Source of the DNA: Neoceratodus forsteri
Taxonomy: Eukaryota; Chordata; Ceratodontiformes; Ceratodontidae
DNA length: 64,000 nt
Direction of reading: 5' to 3'
Assembly: GCA_016271365.2 (NCBI GenBank)
Contig: CM057453.1
Location: 1,088,219,001-1,088,283,000, forward strand
The translations under genes and the position numbers were made by a program. Below are positions 1 to 10,255 of this stretch, piece by piece; the stretch's first letter is position 1; each line of letters opens with the position of its first letter. The notes beneath the pieces were generated by a model. It saw only the letters and a program-made list of their open reading frames with translations. It did no database searches and had not been told where the DNA came from.

Positions 1-237
1 TCTTCACAGAATGGGTGGTGGACAAGTGGAACACCCTGCCAGAGGAAGTGGTGGGGGCTGAAACAATCATGGGATTTAAGAATGCATGGGATAGACATAA
101 AGGAATTCTGGAGGTCAGGGGTAAGGGGCAACAGACTTCTAGGAAAACATAAACTGAACTTACAAGCTCAAATGGGCAGACTGGGTGGGCCATAGGCCCT
201 TATCTGCCGACACTGTCTATGTATCTATGTATTCAGA
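1..237 (+). mobile_element. LINE 3' end (CR1/L2-like), 5'-truncated
   Basis: The first about 110 bases translate on the plus strand to the end of a LINE ORF2: a WNTLPEEVV motif followed by GFKNAWDRHKG, the usual last residues before the stop in CR1/L2-type elements. About 100 bases of 3' UTR follow, containing a cccttatctgcc-type block, and then a short tctatgta microsatellite tail at 225-237. A homologous end lies on the other strand at 54285-54862. The element starts outside the window, so its length is unknown. Confidence 0.75.
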
Positions 238-969
238 AGCCACTCCAGAACAACATATATGCTCTTTGAACATTTATTTGCTTGTTATGCAGTTCATTCT
301 GTTTCAGTTAATAGAAGTTGGAAAAATTCATTTCAGAGATTAATTCATTGCAGTTCACAAAGTTAATCAGCCTTGCAAAGTGTCAGTTTGCAGTACATGA
401 ATAACTTCATGAATTGAGAATTTGACAACTTCACCAGTGAAATGGGGCCCATGGGATTGGAGGTTGCATGGTACTGAAATGAGATGTATGGTATGCGGTG
501 GTTAAGTTGAGTGCAGTCTTCTGAAGAAAGGGCTGGAGAGAAGTCTGTTTCTGCTTGTCTAAACAAGTCAACCTTTAAAATCAATCTAAAAGATGAGTCT
601 TTTGAAACAAAATCATTCACAAAATGATCTAGGGGTCCATGTGGAACTAGGTTAATGTTGTTTGTTTCTGGTTTTGCTGATTTATTTAGTTTAAAGTAGT
701 GGTTCTAATGCAGCATTGCTGTGCGGGGGAGAGGAGGTGTTTTAGCTAGCAAGGCAGCCCAGAAAGGTCCAGAGAACTTGGAGCCTCTTTTTACTGTGAG
801 CACTAGTCTGTGCACAACAGATATCTCATATTTGTTTTCTTCAGTCTTTCTTACTAATATTTTTTTTGTCTGTGATTTGTTTTTTATTTCTGTAGTAAAG
901 TTTGGTGAGGTTAAGTGAAGTATTGTATCGGTCTCTTTCTATATTAGTTGTAGTTATTTGGCTTAGTTC
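238..969. other. AT-rich stretch without recognisable gene
   Basis: Only short open frames without family resemblance occur here. I see no repeat junctions, tRNA-like sequence or transposase/RT motifs. It is probably old unrecognisable repeat or unique spacer. Confidence 0.5.
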
Positions 970-972
970 TTA

Positions 973-1600
973 CAGGAAAACTACACCCTCATATCTTGTA
1001 AATTTTATTTGTTTTCATGTCAACAGACAATTCCTTTTGTGTAGCTGTTAGGGATATATGTGATTGCTTTAGTTTATTTTCACTGTTCATACTAGTCCCT
1101 GTAACTATCTTGGGGGTCTTCATATTCTGGTTGTTGAGATCTCATTGTCCCCGAGAGCTGCATTAGCATATGAGAACGTGATGGTTCAGCACCCTTTAGG
1201 CATACAGTATGTCTGTCTGCTGAATAGCAGTTCAACAAAACAAGCTGCAGAAAGGGGTGAAACTGTCTGAGTTGTAATGCAGGTTTTTTTTTCCCCTTAA
1301 TTGCATTCAATTTTTGTGTTTCCAGAGAGACTTTTCCCAGGATATTTGCACTTTCAGCACAGAGATACATGGTATAAATGGGTAATATGGCATCGTATTA
1401 TCATATGCTAATGCAGCTCTCATGAATAATGAGATTTCAACAACTATAAAATGGAGACCCCCAGGATAATTACATGGACTAGTATGAAAAGTGAAAATAA
1501 ACTAAAGAAACAAAAAATATCCCTAACATCTATAGGAAAATAGTTGTCTGTTGACATGGAAACAAATAAAATTTACAAGATATGAAGGTGTTGTTTTCCT
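973..1600. mobile_element. Non-autonomous inverted-repeat element (MITE/foldback), TTA-flanked
   Basis: Bases 973-1182 and the reverse complement of 1390-1600 align over about 210 bp, roughly 85% by eye, for example shared catatcttgtaaattttatt and gagctgcattagcatatg. The arms are separated by a spacer of about 207 bp. The outer ends read CAGGAAAAC and its near complement GTTTTCCT, each adjoining TTA (970-972 and 1601-1603). A TTA target duplication with terminal inverted repeats suits a PIF/Harbinger-type MITE, but no transposase is present and the class is an inference. Confidence 0.65.
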
Positions 1601-1988
1601 TTAATGTGACAGTGTTACATACAGTACCTTGTTAATTACCCATCATGTGTGTCTTGTTAATCCTTGTTGCATTAAAAAACAACTTAAAAATAACAATTAT
1701 TGGTTTTACTGTAGCTACTGTTAACTCAGTAAACGGTTCTGTTCAGAATCAGATGACACTGCTAATCACATGGGGTAGGTGTTGTCTGCTGCTGCTATTT
1801 AGTTTTACTGCAAGGTTTCTTTTAAGTTTTTTTCTTCACAGTCTTATAACTCTAAATCTATCAAATGACTTGAAAGAGATGCTTGACTACAGGGAGAGGA
1901 ATCTGGGAGGTGGCAAAGAAGTGCATAAGTTCTGTGGGTCAAAAGGGTGCTGCAGTGTCATCTATGGATGCCAGAGCCAGTAGTAGCA
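1601..1988. other. Spacer between MITE and Tigger-like element
   Basis: An open frame of 112 codons (1645-1983) crosses this stretch but resembles no family I know and has no initiation context. I see nothing else in it. Confidence 0.4.
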
Positions 1989-2152
1989 CAGTACACCCCA
2001 CTTAATCAGGGTGCAGTTAAGTGGGATGCACCACTTAATTGAGACTCACCATTGCAAATGGAATTTCTCACCATAGGGACCCATGTTAATTATATCTCTT
2101 GATGGGTACTTTGGCACCTGGTTCATAGGACGGTGACACTAATGATCAGCAC

Positions 2153-2160
2153 TATAAAAA
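2153..2160 (+). promoter_or_regulatory. TATA-box-like motif of the Tigger-like element
   Basis: TATAAAAA lies 56 bases upstream of the ATG at 2216 that opens the transposase N-terminus. The position is plausible for the ancestral transposase promoter. It is a single motif with no further support. Confidence 0.3.
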
Positions 2161-2215
2161 CCTGCTTCTGTCAAGGCAGTCAGGTTCTCAGCTGTGGCAG
2201 AAATGTTTTTCTGTT

Positions 2216-2604
2216 ATGGCTGCTGTCAGCAAAAGGAATGAGATCAGCTTAGCTTCTAAAATTAAAGTTCTGGATGCTCTTGTTTTTCTTGGATCATCAC
2301 TGGAATCTGTTGCCAAAACATTTGGGATCTCAGAGTCACAGGCTGGCAGAGTCAGCCTCAACCGAAAGAAAATTAGAAATTACTGGCACATTAACAGCAA
2401 CCCTGAAAGAAAAAGAAAAACGGAAGACAAAAACAGTGATTCTGATGGTGCACTGTTCATTGGGTTTCAGCAAGTGCTAACCAAAGGGGCATGTCACTCT
2501 GGTCCTATGCTTAAAAGCAAAGCAAACAAGCTTATGGCTCAGCTTGGCTATCAAGATTTCAAGACAGCTGAGGGGTGGCTGTGCCACTGGACATCTCACC
2601 ACAA
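2216..2604 (+). pseudogene. Tigger/pogo transposase, N-terminal DNA-binding part
   Basis: About 130 codons are open from the ATG at 2216. Residues 8-60 form a CENP-B N-terminal/psq helix-turn-helix (ISLASKIKVLDAL, then SVAKTFGISESQAGRV). Residues 95-130 match the second CENP-B/Tc5-type DNA-binding domain (GPMLKSKANKLMAQLGY ending in GWLCHW). In the family these domains bind the transposon ends. The frame leaves transposase at about 2604, where LINE endonuclease sequence begins, and homology resumes after the LINE near 5195. The ATG follows a TATA-like motif, which supports this start. The gene is broken. Confidence 0.85.
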
Positions 2605-5158
2605 TAGGCCCACCATTTATCCTGGGTCTAGTATATAGACCTCCTTCCATGAATCCTGATAATGATGGAAAATTATTACATTATCTTAAAAACCTTGACC
2701 CATCAAAAATTATGTAATTATGGGGGATTTTAATTTAAATAGCATTAATTAGAACCATGCATCTGCATCATTTAAAGTTGATCGATGTTACGTGGAGCTA
2801 TTCAATGAAATAGAATTGGAACAACAGGTCCAACATAATACATGGGGCAACAGAATATTAGATCTTATACTAACAAATATTGCCCATTGCGTAACTCAAA
2901 TTGATGTTAAAGCACCATTAGGTAACAGCGATCATAATACTGTAAATTTTCAAATTACAAATAGTAAATCCATGCCAGCTACTGGTATAACTAGAGTCTT
3001 AAATTGCACCAAAGCTAACTTTGAAAACATGAAAAATATCATAAGATGCTGGGATTGGCAGGTTTTAGTTACAAACCTAACAGTAGAGGCTAAATGGCAT
3101 TTATTGGCTAATAAATTGAAGGATCTTATTAAAGCAAATATTCCTACCAAAAACAAGTATGAATCAAAACATGAACCTACACCAGGATGGATGTCCCCTA
3201 AAATAAAAACTTTAATTAACAAAAAAATATAAATTATATAAGCAAATTCAAAAAGGATTCACACATCTTAATTTAAAATATAGGGATTTACTAAAAACAA
3301 TAAAAACTAAAATAAGACAAGAAAAAAAACAATTTGAGCTAAAATTAGCATCAAGGGTGAAGGACAACAAGAAATCCTTTTTTTCTTATATAAACAAAAC
3401 TAAAGGCAATTCAAAAACTATAGGCCCATTTACCACACAATTTGGTTGTGTAGCAAATAAACATGAAACAGCAGATATCCAGAATCAATATTTCTCTTCA
3501 GTTTTCAATACTACTTCCCATGGTGAAATAAAAGAATTGGATGGTTCCATGCCTGGTAGATTTGTAATTCAGCCCAAAGATGTTTTAGATAAACTTAAAA
3601 AAATAAATATTAACAAATCCCCTGGTCCAGACGACATTCATCCAAGGGTATTGAAGGAACTCGCACATGAGATCTATCTACCCCTGACTAATATATTCCA
3701 ACATTCATTAGATATCAGGGAAGTTCCAAATGATTGGAGGGTCACAACAGTTGTCCCTATACACAAAAAAGGGCCTACGAACAAGCCTGAAAATTTTAGA
3801 CCCATTAGTCTTACATCACTAATCGGGAAACTCCTAGAACAGTTTGTTAAGGAATTTATTTTGGAACATACAAATCATAGCAAACTTACTGATAATTTCC
3901 AACATGGTTTTACCAAATCAAGATCATGCCTAACCAACCTATTGACCTTTTATAATAAGGTTACTGAAGAAATTGATAAAGGCAACTCGGTGGACTTAGT
4001 GGTCATTGATTTTGCAAAAACATTTGATAAAATTCCACATTTAGTACTTATCAATGTCCTAAGGGAAGCAAATTTGAGCCCAGACATTGTAAACTGGATA
4101 ATAAAATGGCTTAGGAATAGGAAACAAAGAGTTGTCATAAATGGGGAACTATCGGGATGGGCACATGTGACTAGTGGTGTCCCCCAGGGATCAGTGCTGG
4201 GTCCTTGTTTATTTAATATTTATATTTCTTCTCTAAAATCGAACAAAGATAACATTTGGCTGCTAAAGTTTGCATATGATTGCCATATAGGCTCTATTAT
4301 CAACAAAAAGGATGAAAGTATTACCCTGCAAAACTTTCTAGATGAAGTTACAAACTGGGCCCATGGGAGAAAATTAACATTAAATAATGACAAATGTAAG
4401 GTAATGCATTTGGGAAAACATAACCCACATTTTTCATATAAACTGGCAAATGAAACACTGCACCAGACTATAGAAGAAAGGGACCTTGGTCTACTCATTA
4501 CCCCCGATCTAAAATTCAAATTGCAATGTAACAAACAAGTTAAAAAGGCAAACCAGAATCTAAATTGTATATTTAGACATGTGGCAAGTAGGACAGAGGA
4601 GGTTTTGTTACCATTGTATAGTGCTCTGGTGAGACCACATCTTGAGTACTGCATACAAGTATGGTCCCCATACATAAAGGATGACATACACAAAATGGAA
4701 AGAGTCCAGAGATGATTTAGTAGGGCAATAGTAGGGATGAAAGGGAAATCCTATGAGGATAGGCTAAAGGACTTGAAATTGTATACCTTAAGATACAGAA
4801 GGCTAAGGGGGAGATCTGTGCCTCATTTATGGCCTACTACAAGATTCAACACTTACTGGGGGGATGGGTTTAATTGAATCCAAATTCAGACTCAGTAGTA
4901 GTAAACATAATAAACAGTTACTGCTTGGAAAATGGAACTCATTAAGGAGGAAAAATTAGTTCAATGTAAGATCAATCCCAATATGGAATACTCTTCCTAC
5001 TTTTGTAGTAGAGAGTCCAAATATAGATATATTCAAAAACAACTTGGATCAAGTGATGTCAGATAAAGACAAATATATATAATTATAGATAAAAATTAAA
5101 AGGCAAGCATTATGGACTCATTGTTCTCTAGCTTGAAATACCTATGAAACCTATGAAA
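2605..5158 (+). mobile_element. CR1/L2-like LINE, 5'-truncated, inserted in Tigger transposase
   Basis: It begins inside the endonuclease domain and ends in a cctatgaaa repeat (about 5140-5156), the kind of short tandem tail typical of CR1/L2 LINEs. The flanks are Tigger transposase sequence on both sides. The same tail ends the small insertion at 12650-12853, so both belong to one LINE family. No clear target-site duplication could be read. Confidence 0.85.
2607..5095 (+). pseudogene. LINE ORF2: endonuclease (partial) and reverse transcriptase
   Basis: The C-terminal half of an AP endonuclease is recognisable: LGLVYRPPS, GDFN and GNSDHNTV near 2618, 2727 and 2921. It is followed by an almost continuous reverse transcriptase (3357-4712) with PGPDDIHPRVL, PISLTSLIGKLLE, VVIDFAKTFD, SGVPQGSVLGP and TLNNDKCKVMHLG, and the C-terminal HLEYC and IWNTLP motifs. 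A one-base frame change in an A run near 3222-3228 separates EN from RT. A TGA at about 4713 stands where the family has Arg, and more frame changes follow. The catalytic FADD box reads FAYD (about 4272), so one catalytic Asp is lost. The copy is dead. Confidence 0.9.
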
Positions 5159-5194
5159 TATAATTTGTAAGTGAGAACACAGTGAGAAGGCAGA

Positions 5195-5945
5195 TGCTGA
5201 CACTGTAACCACCCGATCCTGAATCTCCGATGTCCTACCCGCTCTACTTGCTGATTACACCCTGAGGATATTTTCAGTGCCCGTGAGATGGGGCTCTTCT
5301 CCCACGGGTTACCCAACCACAGTCTTGCCCTGAAAGTCTTGATCTTGCCAGTGGTAAAAAAGCCAAAGATTTTGTGTCTGTCCTGGTGTGTGCCAGCCTA
5401 ACAGGCACAGAGGAAAACAACTAATTGTTGTAGGAAAGAGTAAGCATCCTTGCTGCTTAGATAAAGACTTAAACAGCCAGCCAGTGGTATATACAAACTC
5501 CATGAATGCATTGATAACAGGAAGAATCATCCAGCCTGGCTGTTTCCGTGGAATCAACAGTTACGGAGAGCACACATGCTGGTGTTGTTACTGGTGGATA
5601 ACTGCAGTGCTCAACCACATGAGCTCACTACCCAGGTCCACAACATAAAACTACTTTTTTCCTTCCTAACACAATCAGTGTGATACAGCCCATGGATATG
5701 TGTGTCATCACGCAATCTGAAATGCCACTACCGTTCACTTGTGGCTAGTAAGATCATTACCACCCTCAATCAGGGAATGACACTCATGCAGCTGAAATCA
5801 CTAGGAAGGTCACCCTAATCAATGTGATTTACATGTTGCACTGTGCATGGAGCCTTGTGTATCCATCAACAATCACAAACTGCTTTTTAGAAAGCAGGCT
5901 TTGGTGGTGACCCCACACCTATGAATGAAAACCTGATGAACATTC
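5195..5945 (+). pseudogene. Tigger/pogo transposase, DDE catalytic part
   Basis: This continues the transposase after the LINE. Recognisable motifs are LPALLADYT, a DIFSA-x-E-x-GLF block, the LVCASLTGTE core strand, LLLVDNCSAQP with the second catalytic Asp, and SNTISVIQPMD. A degraded IxNCF helix follows near 5875. In the first block the family has Asp before Glu (A-D-E-T-G); here the codon is CGT, Arg, so the first catalytic Asp appears lost. Stops and frame changes occur between about 5195 and 5330 and after 5730. The strand and order match the N-terminal part at 2216. Confidence 0.85.
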
Positions 5946-5946
5946 T

Positions 5947-6638
5947 TCATCCAGAATTCATATCTTTTTATTTTTTTAACTTTCTTTATTCGCACTTACC
6001 ATTGGCCTCTCTCCAGTGTAGTCATGTGGTATACTGACATCTACCCATCCAACCTGAAGCCCAGACAACCTCTCTCCAGTGGGGAGCACCCCCTCTCCAT
6101 GTGCAGCCACCATGACCCCTTGGATCTGAGCCCCCCGAGGAAGGACCGCCATACTCCTTAACGATGCTCTATCTATAGTACTGGAAGGACTGCTAACAGG
6201 AGGAGGGATTGGAGCAGGCATCCTGGTACATGGCATAGGATGTGGGGCCTCAACCTCTAGTCCCAACTTCGCTTACCAATGGAAAGTTTTATTTTCTTCT
6301 TGTTTTCCCAGTAGTGCGGATATACAGTGACATCCAGTACAGCTCCCACACCCATCTGCAGGACATCCGCCACTACCACCATACCCCCTCTGTAACATGC
6401 ACTGCATCAGCCAAGCTCCCCAGTCTCCACTAGGGGTCATCAAAGCTGCACAGGGCTTACAACCCTCCCTTGGGAAAGGAGAGCTGCCTGATGGCAGCTC
6501 AATCCATGTCTGTCCCTTCCCCCCGGACTACTCCAGCAACCTGAGCTTGCTCCCAAACCTGGGTCACCGGCATGGAGCAGGGTGTGGTGTCCAGCACCTT
6601 AACCCTCAGTGCCACAAGGCTGGTCATCCAGAATTCAT
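5947..6638 (-). mobile_element. SINE copy 1 (tRNA-like head) with 15-bp target duplication
   Basis: The 15-bp sequence tcatccagaattcat occurs at 5947-5961 and 6624-6638. Between them is a 662-bp minus-strand retroposon. Its 5' end (6623 downward) has a tRNA-like head: an A-box-like TGGCACTGAGG, then GGTTAAGGTGCTGGACACC as in Leu/Ser tRNAs, then a B-box-like GGTTTGGGAGC. Its 3' end is A-rich (aataaagaaagttaaaaaaa, reverse strand at 5965-5991). It is long for a SINE. It interrupts the Tigger transposase, whose reading resumes directly after the duplication. The open frames inside are not recognised proteins. Confidence 0.8.
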
Positions 6639-6870
6639 TTCAGCAGAAGAATTCTTGAACTTTGCAGAAATGGATACTAAGGAACCAACAAAGGAGGAGC
6701 TCAAGACTGAAGATGTTGTTGCTGCTATTAAATGCTTGAAACTAGAAAAGAAGGCCACTGACGATGAAATGCCAGCAACACCCAAAAAGGAATTTAGTGT
6801 TTCTGCAATTGAGGCACTGCAGGGTCTCTCCTTACATCATTCCAGGAGCCACACAGCATTTCACAGTTAC
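6639..6870 (+). pseudogene. Tigger/pogo transposase, C-terminal part
   Basis: About 75 codons continue the transposase after the SINE: HPEFISAEEFLNF, then TEDVVAAIKCL and an acidic/lysine-rich stretch. This resembles the post-catalytic tail of Tigger transposases, where a regulatory acidic region ends the protein. The frame then dissolves and minus-strand LINE sequence begins near 6895. There are no catalytic residues here. Confidence 0.65.
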
Positions 6871-6894
6871 AATCATTCCAAGAGAGCTGGGTAA

Positions 6895-7445
6895 CTGAGA
6901 AGGGCATCACAACACTCCAGCACATCTTGGGTGTAGATAAAAAAATGTATTTTAAAACATTTGAATTAAAAGTGGCACCCTTTGCCACCACCAGTGTTTT
7001 ATGCCCAATCATGCACTTTGTCAAGGCCTTGGAGGTACTGATGATGATTCCCAGATCCCGTTCCTTATCTATAGTGGCTAGCCTACTCCCCCATCCAGTA
7101 CTCTGTTTATGGGTGCCTTTTTCCCATGTTCATCTCCTTGCACTTCTAGGTGTTGAATCTCAACTTCCATACCTTTGACCATCTCTCCAGTCTCTCCAGA
7201 TCCCTATGAAATGCCTTCAGCCCCATCTCATTGTCCACTCTACCACATACTTTTGGGTCACCTGCAAAGAGACACATCTTGCCTTCTATGCATTCCTCTA
7301 TATTGCTAATTACCATATTGAATAGGATTGTTCCCAGGACTGTCCTCTGATACCTCACTTTGGACCCCATCCCCTGATTTGACCCCATTTACTATCACCC
7401 TCTGATGCCTCCCCCAGCCAGTTTCCCACCTACCTGACTAACCCC
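6895..7445 (-). pseudogene. LINE reverse transcriptase fragment (CR1/L2-like)
   Basis: The minus-strand reading gives a degraded QGSVLGPILFN block (RTVLGTILFNMV), then IEECIEGKMCLFAGD (the family F/Y-A-D-D box reads FAGD), KVCGRVDNEMGLK, LERWSKVWKLRFNT and an MGK motif. These are the central and downstream motifs of a CR1/L2 RT. Several stops and a frameshift are present. It is a different LINE family from 2605-5158, judging by the motif residues. One catalytic Asp is lost. Confidence 0.8.
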
Positions 7446-7449
7446 TTCT

Positions 7450-7878
7450 CTATTTCTCCTGTCATGAGCATTATATAAAATCATAGACAATGCTGGCAAA
7501 AAAAGGCCATTGGTCCATCCAATCTGCCCTTTTTTATCCTGTCCTACACTGGGACTTAATGTCTAGTCAAGGTTATTGCCCTTGCCTCCCTCCAAGCCTT
7601 ACTGCTTCCCCTGTGTAAGTATTAAGCCTTTTACTTGGTCCCAGCTGAGTTTAAATTCATTAATGGTTCTTGCACCCACTACTCCTACTGGTAGACTGTT
7701 CAGTGGCTCAACCACTCTCTCTGTAAAACTAAACTTTATCCCTCTGACATCTTTCCCCACCAGCTTTCTTGATTTGACATTTCCTGCTGAATATTTCCTA
7801 AGAATCTAACTTCTTCATTCCTTTCAGGAACTTGAAGGCCACTGTCATATCACCCCTTTTCCATCTGGCCTCTAGCAG
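7450..7878 (-). mobile_element. LINE 3' end fragment (CR1/L2-like)
   Basis: Read on the minus strand, a RGDMTVAFKFLKG-type block starts near 7860 and degraded C-terminal ORF2 sequence follows. Then comes a 3' UTR ending near 7480 with gggcagattggatggacca, the terminal block shared in type with the ends at 1-237 and 54285. Because its 3' end lies next to the internal RT fragment at 6895-7445, these are two separate or rearranged insertions. Confidence 0.65.
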
Positions 7879-7918
7879 TTACTGTACATGTTCATCAGGG
7901 GAATGGGATATTGTTTTT

Positions 7919-8368
7919 ACTCTGTGATTTTTTATTATAGGCATTTGGTCCCTGTCGCCTCCTCCCGCCAACTGTTGATGGGGACACATATGTATTTTTA
8001 TAGGTTTTCTCCTCTTGCCCCCCGAGGACCTTGCACATGGCTGTGCGAGTGTGTGGAGGCACACACGCACCACGTGGAGCCAGCTCAGCCCCTTCCACCT
8101 CCCATAACTGTTTGCCACCCTCTCTCTGCCTACACTACATACTGGACCTCCACCCAGTGGGAGCAGAACTATGGGGGGGTGCCAACCCGCCCTCACCACC
8201 CTCATGAGAAGAGAGCTGTTCATTGGCATGATCGATCATGCTCCCCCTCTCCCCACGCCAGCACCCCAATGACCGAAGGGCATTCCCGAACCTCAGTTGC
8301 CAGCGTAATGTGAGGTAAGGTGTCCAGCGCCTTAACCCTCTGCACCAATGGGTCAGCCACTCTGTAAT
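7919..8368 (-). mobile_element. SINE copy 2 (tRNA-like head) with about 10-bp target duplication
   Basis: Near-identical 10-bp repeats actctgtgat (7919-7928) and actctgtaat (8359-8368) flank a 430-bp minus-strand retroposon. The 5' head contains TGGTGCAGAGG, an exact fit to the Pol III A-box consensus, then GGTTAAGGCGCTGGACACC, and a B-box-like GGTTCGGGAAT 44 bases after the A box. That spacing suits a tRNA with a long variable arm (Leu or Ser). The 3' end is A-rich (ataataaaaaat). The head resembles SINE copy 1, while the body differs. Confidence 0.75.
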
Positions 8369-8863
8369 GTTTGTGAACCCACTAAATTGTTATGCATGTC
8401 CTTCTATGCAGGTATCTTGTTCAGCTCGTTTTGTCCTGGTAGATGTTAAAGTTTCTGTTCTAATTCACTCATGCACTCAGGACAAACTTGCTAGTTTATA
8501 TAAATACCTGTGTGTTAAATTATAATGTTTATTTGGTTTATGGAGATGTGCATGCTAACTCAGGTTCTTCTTCTGTGTCACTCTCGGATGTCCCTCTGCA
8601 TTTAAAATTCTATGAAAAAAGGACTGCATTTTGCCACGTGAACATCTTGAGACTGCTCCAAAAATTGACTCAATTATGGAAAAGAACCACTTCAGTTAAC
8701 CTGACTTTCCATTCTTGAATTGAATCTGGCTGAAATGGAGAGTTCCTAATTCCCTAATTATGCTTGAAACTCATTATTCTGGCAAGACTGAAATAAGTGA
8801 GGAGAAGGAGTTGCTACTGTATATGTACTCATGGTCATTTTAGAACCTAATAAATAAGCTTAG
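8369..8863. other. Spacer before the first Gypsy element
   Basis: No gene or repeat junction is recognised. Short open frames only. Confidence 0.4.
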
Positions 8864-10247
8864 TGTAACCCCCCTACAAATGGGGGTTTCCAAAAAGTCT
8901 TCCCTGAGCTTGCTTAAATGCTCACTGCCAGGCTGGTGTCCTGCATTTTAGCAGTTTAAATGTATTGCCAGATAGTGCCTGTATAGCCTCTGTGTACTGT
9001 CTCTTTAAGAGCTGCCTGGATTGCATTCATAATTAATCTGAGAGGGAGCTCTGTTAGAAGATGTACTTGTTTGCTGATTATTTGTTAGAGTAGTAATAAT
9101 ATTGCAGTTTGTTCTAACCTGCCTTCTTTGCAGCATGGACAGTTCTGTTTGTTTGCATCATCTTGGTCCTGGACTGTCAGAATGGGCCAAGCAGTAAATT
9201 TGGGACTCTAAAATGGAGCCTACCTACAGGGGCTTGGTGGGGCCAAAACTTGCAGGAATTGTAGTTTTGAGCTTTTGGCGCCTAAAATAACCTGGAGGGG
9301 GAGCCCTTGCTGTGACTGACAGACAGATCAGCCAACCAAACCTTTTGGATCTTTGGGAAAGTCCCACACTGCTTGCATTTTCAGCTAGATCTGAGTTGGG
9401 AAGTGAAGAAGTAACAGCTCAAGATAGTTTGAGCAGCAATCCATAGTGGATTCACACGGGAGAATTGTGGAAAGGCCTGAGTTTGGCCTGCATGCCTGCC
9501 TGCTGTTCCTGAGAGGGAACTTGTGCTTTTTTCAGACTGAATCTGACTTTGGAGAGCGAATTAAGCCACTGAATTGTGACCAAGCTTTAATCTGAAGAAG
9601 AATGAAGATTTGCTGAATGCGATTGGCCTGTCAGGACTTCCAGCTACCTCTGAACTCCCGGATTGTGCAGAGACTCTGTAATTGTGACCAGAGAGCCATT
9701 TGCCTGGTACAGTGGAATTTTCTTACATGTGAATGTGCCGAGTGCTTATAGCGGGTCATGATTTGGTTCCCCACTGTGTGTCTGAACCGTGTTTTGCTTG
9801 CTGGAGGCTGTATCCAGCTCCACAGACTGAATCCATATTAATTTCCATTTGCCTGGGCCCTGCTACACTGGCCCAGCCAGAATACCTGCTACGCAGAGAA
9901 AGGCATCGATGAGACACCTGCCTGGGGATCAGCCCCATGCTCAACGCCTTGAACAGGAATGACACCTCGGTAATTTGTGTGTGCCCTGCTTCTCTTGGCA
10001 CTCCAGCTCAACAGCCTGCAGTCTCGATTTCATCCTGCATGTGTCCAGTATTGGGTATCGTGAATAAACATCAGGGTAGCTCCCTGCAACAACAGCTAAA
10101 TCTAAAAGTGTTGTCATCTGATTGTCTTGTTGCCTTTTCTTTCATGAACTGAGCCCTCTGGCTCCAGATTACAAATAGTGTGTGTTGTGCATGTTGCTTT
10201 CTTCCATCAGAGGGCCCCAACCAGCTGCAATGTTCCTGGCTAGCCCA
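8864..10247 (+). repeat. 5' LTR of the first Gypsy element
   Basis: It starts TGTAACCCCCC and is homologous base for base with 16579-17962; similarity stops at ...tggctagccca. It carries a poly-A signal AATAAA at 10063-10068, which in the 3' copy is altered to AGTAAA. The real LTR may extend further than 10247, because the following sequence enters Gag abruptly. Confidence 0.85.
10063..10068 (+). promoter_or_regulatory. Poly-A signal AATAAA in 5' LTR
   Basis: A canonical hexamer lies 185 bases before the end of LTR similarity. The homologous 3' LTR hexamer at about 17778 is AGTAAA, so the signal that would end the element's own transcript is degraded. Confidence 0.4.
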
Positions 10248-10255
10248 ACCCAAGT

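Larger units (their letters stand above)
1989..6890 (+). mobile_element. Tigger/pogo-type DNA transposon remnant, broken by LINE and SINE insertions
   Basis: Three separated coding blocks (2216-2604, about 5195-5945, 6639-6870) read in order as one pogo/Tigger transposase: CENP-B-like DNA-binding domain, DDE catalytic region, acidic C-terminus. A candidate 5' terminus, CAGTACACCCCACTTAATC, begins at 1989 and contains 9-bp complementary arms (1997-2005 and 2017-2025). I could not find a matching 3' terminal repeat; it is probably lost or displaced by the LINE fragments after 6890. A LINE (2605-5158) and a SINE (5962-6623) interrupt it. Confidence 0.7.

Noticed and set aside
5962..8358. Functional tRNA-Leu or tRNA-Ser genes on the minus strand
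   Set aside because: The A/B-box regions lack paired acceptor and anticodon stems and are followed by long retroposon bodies with A-rich ends and target duplications.
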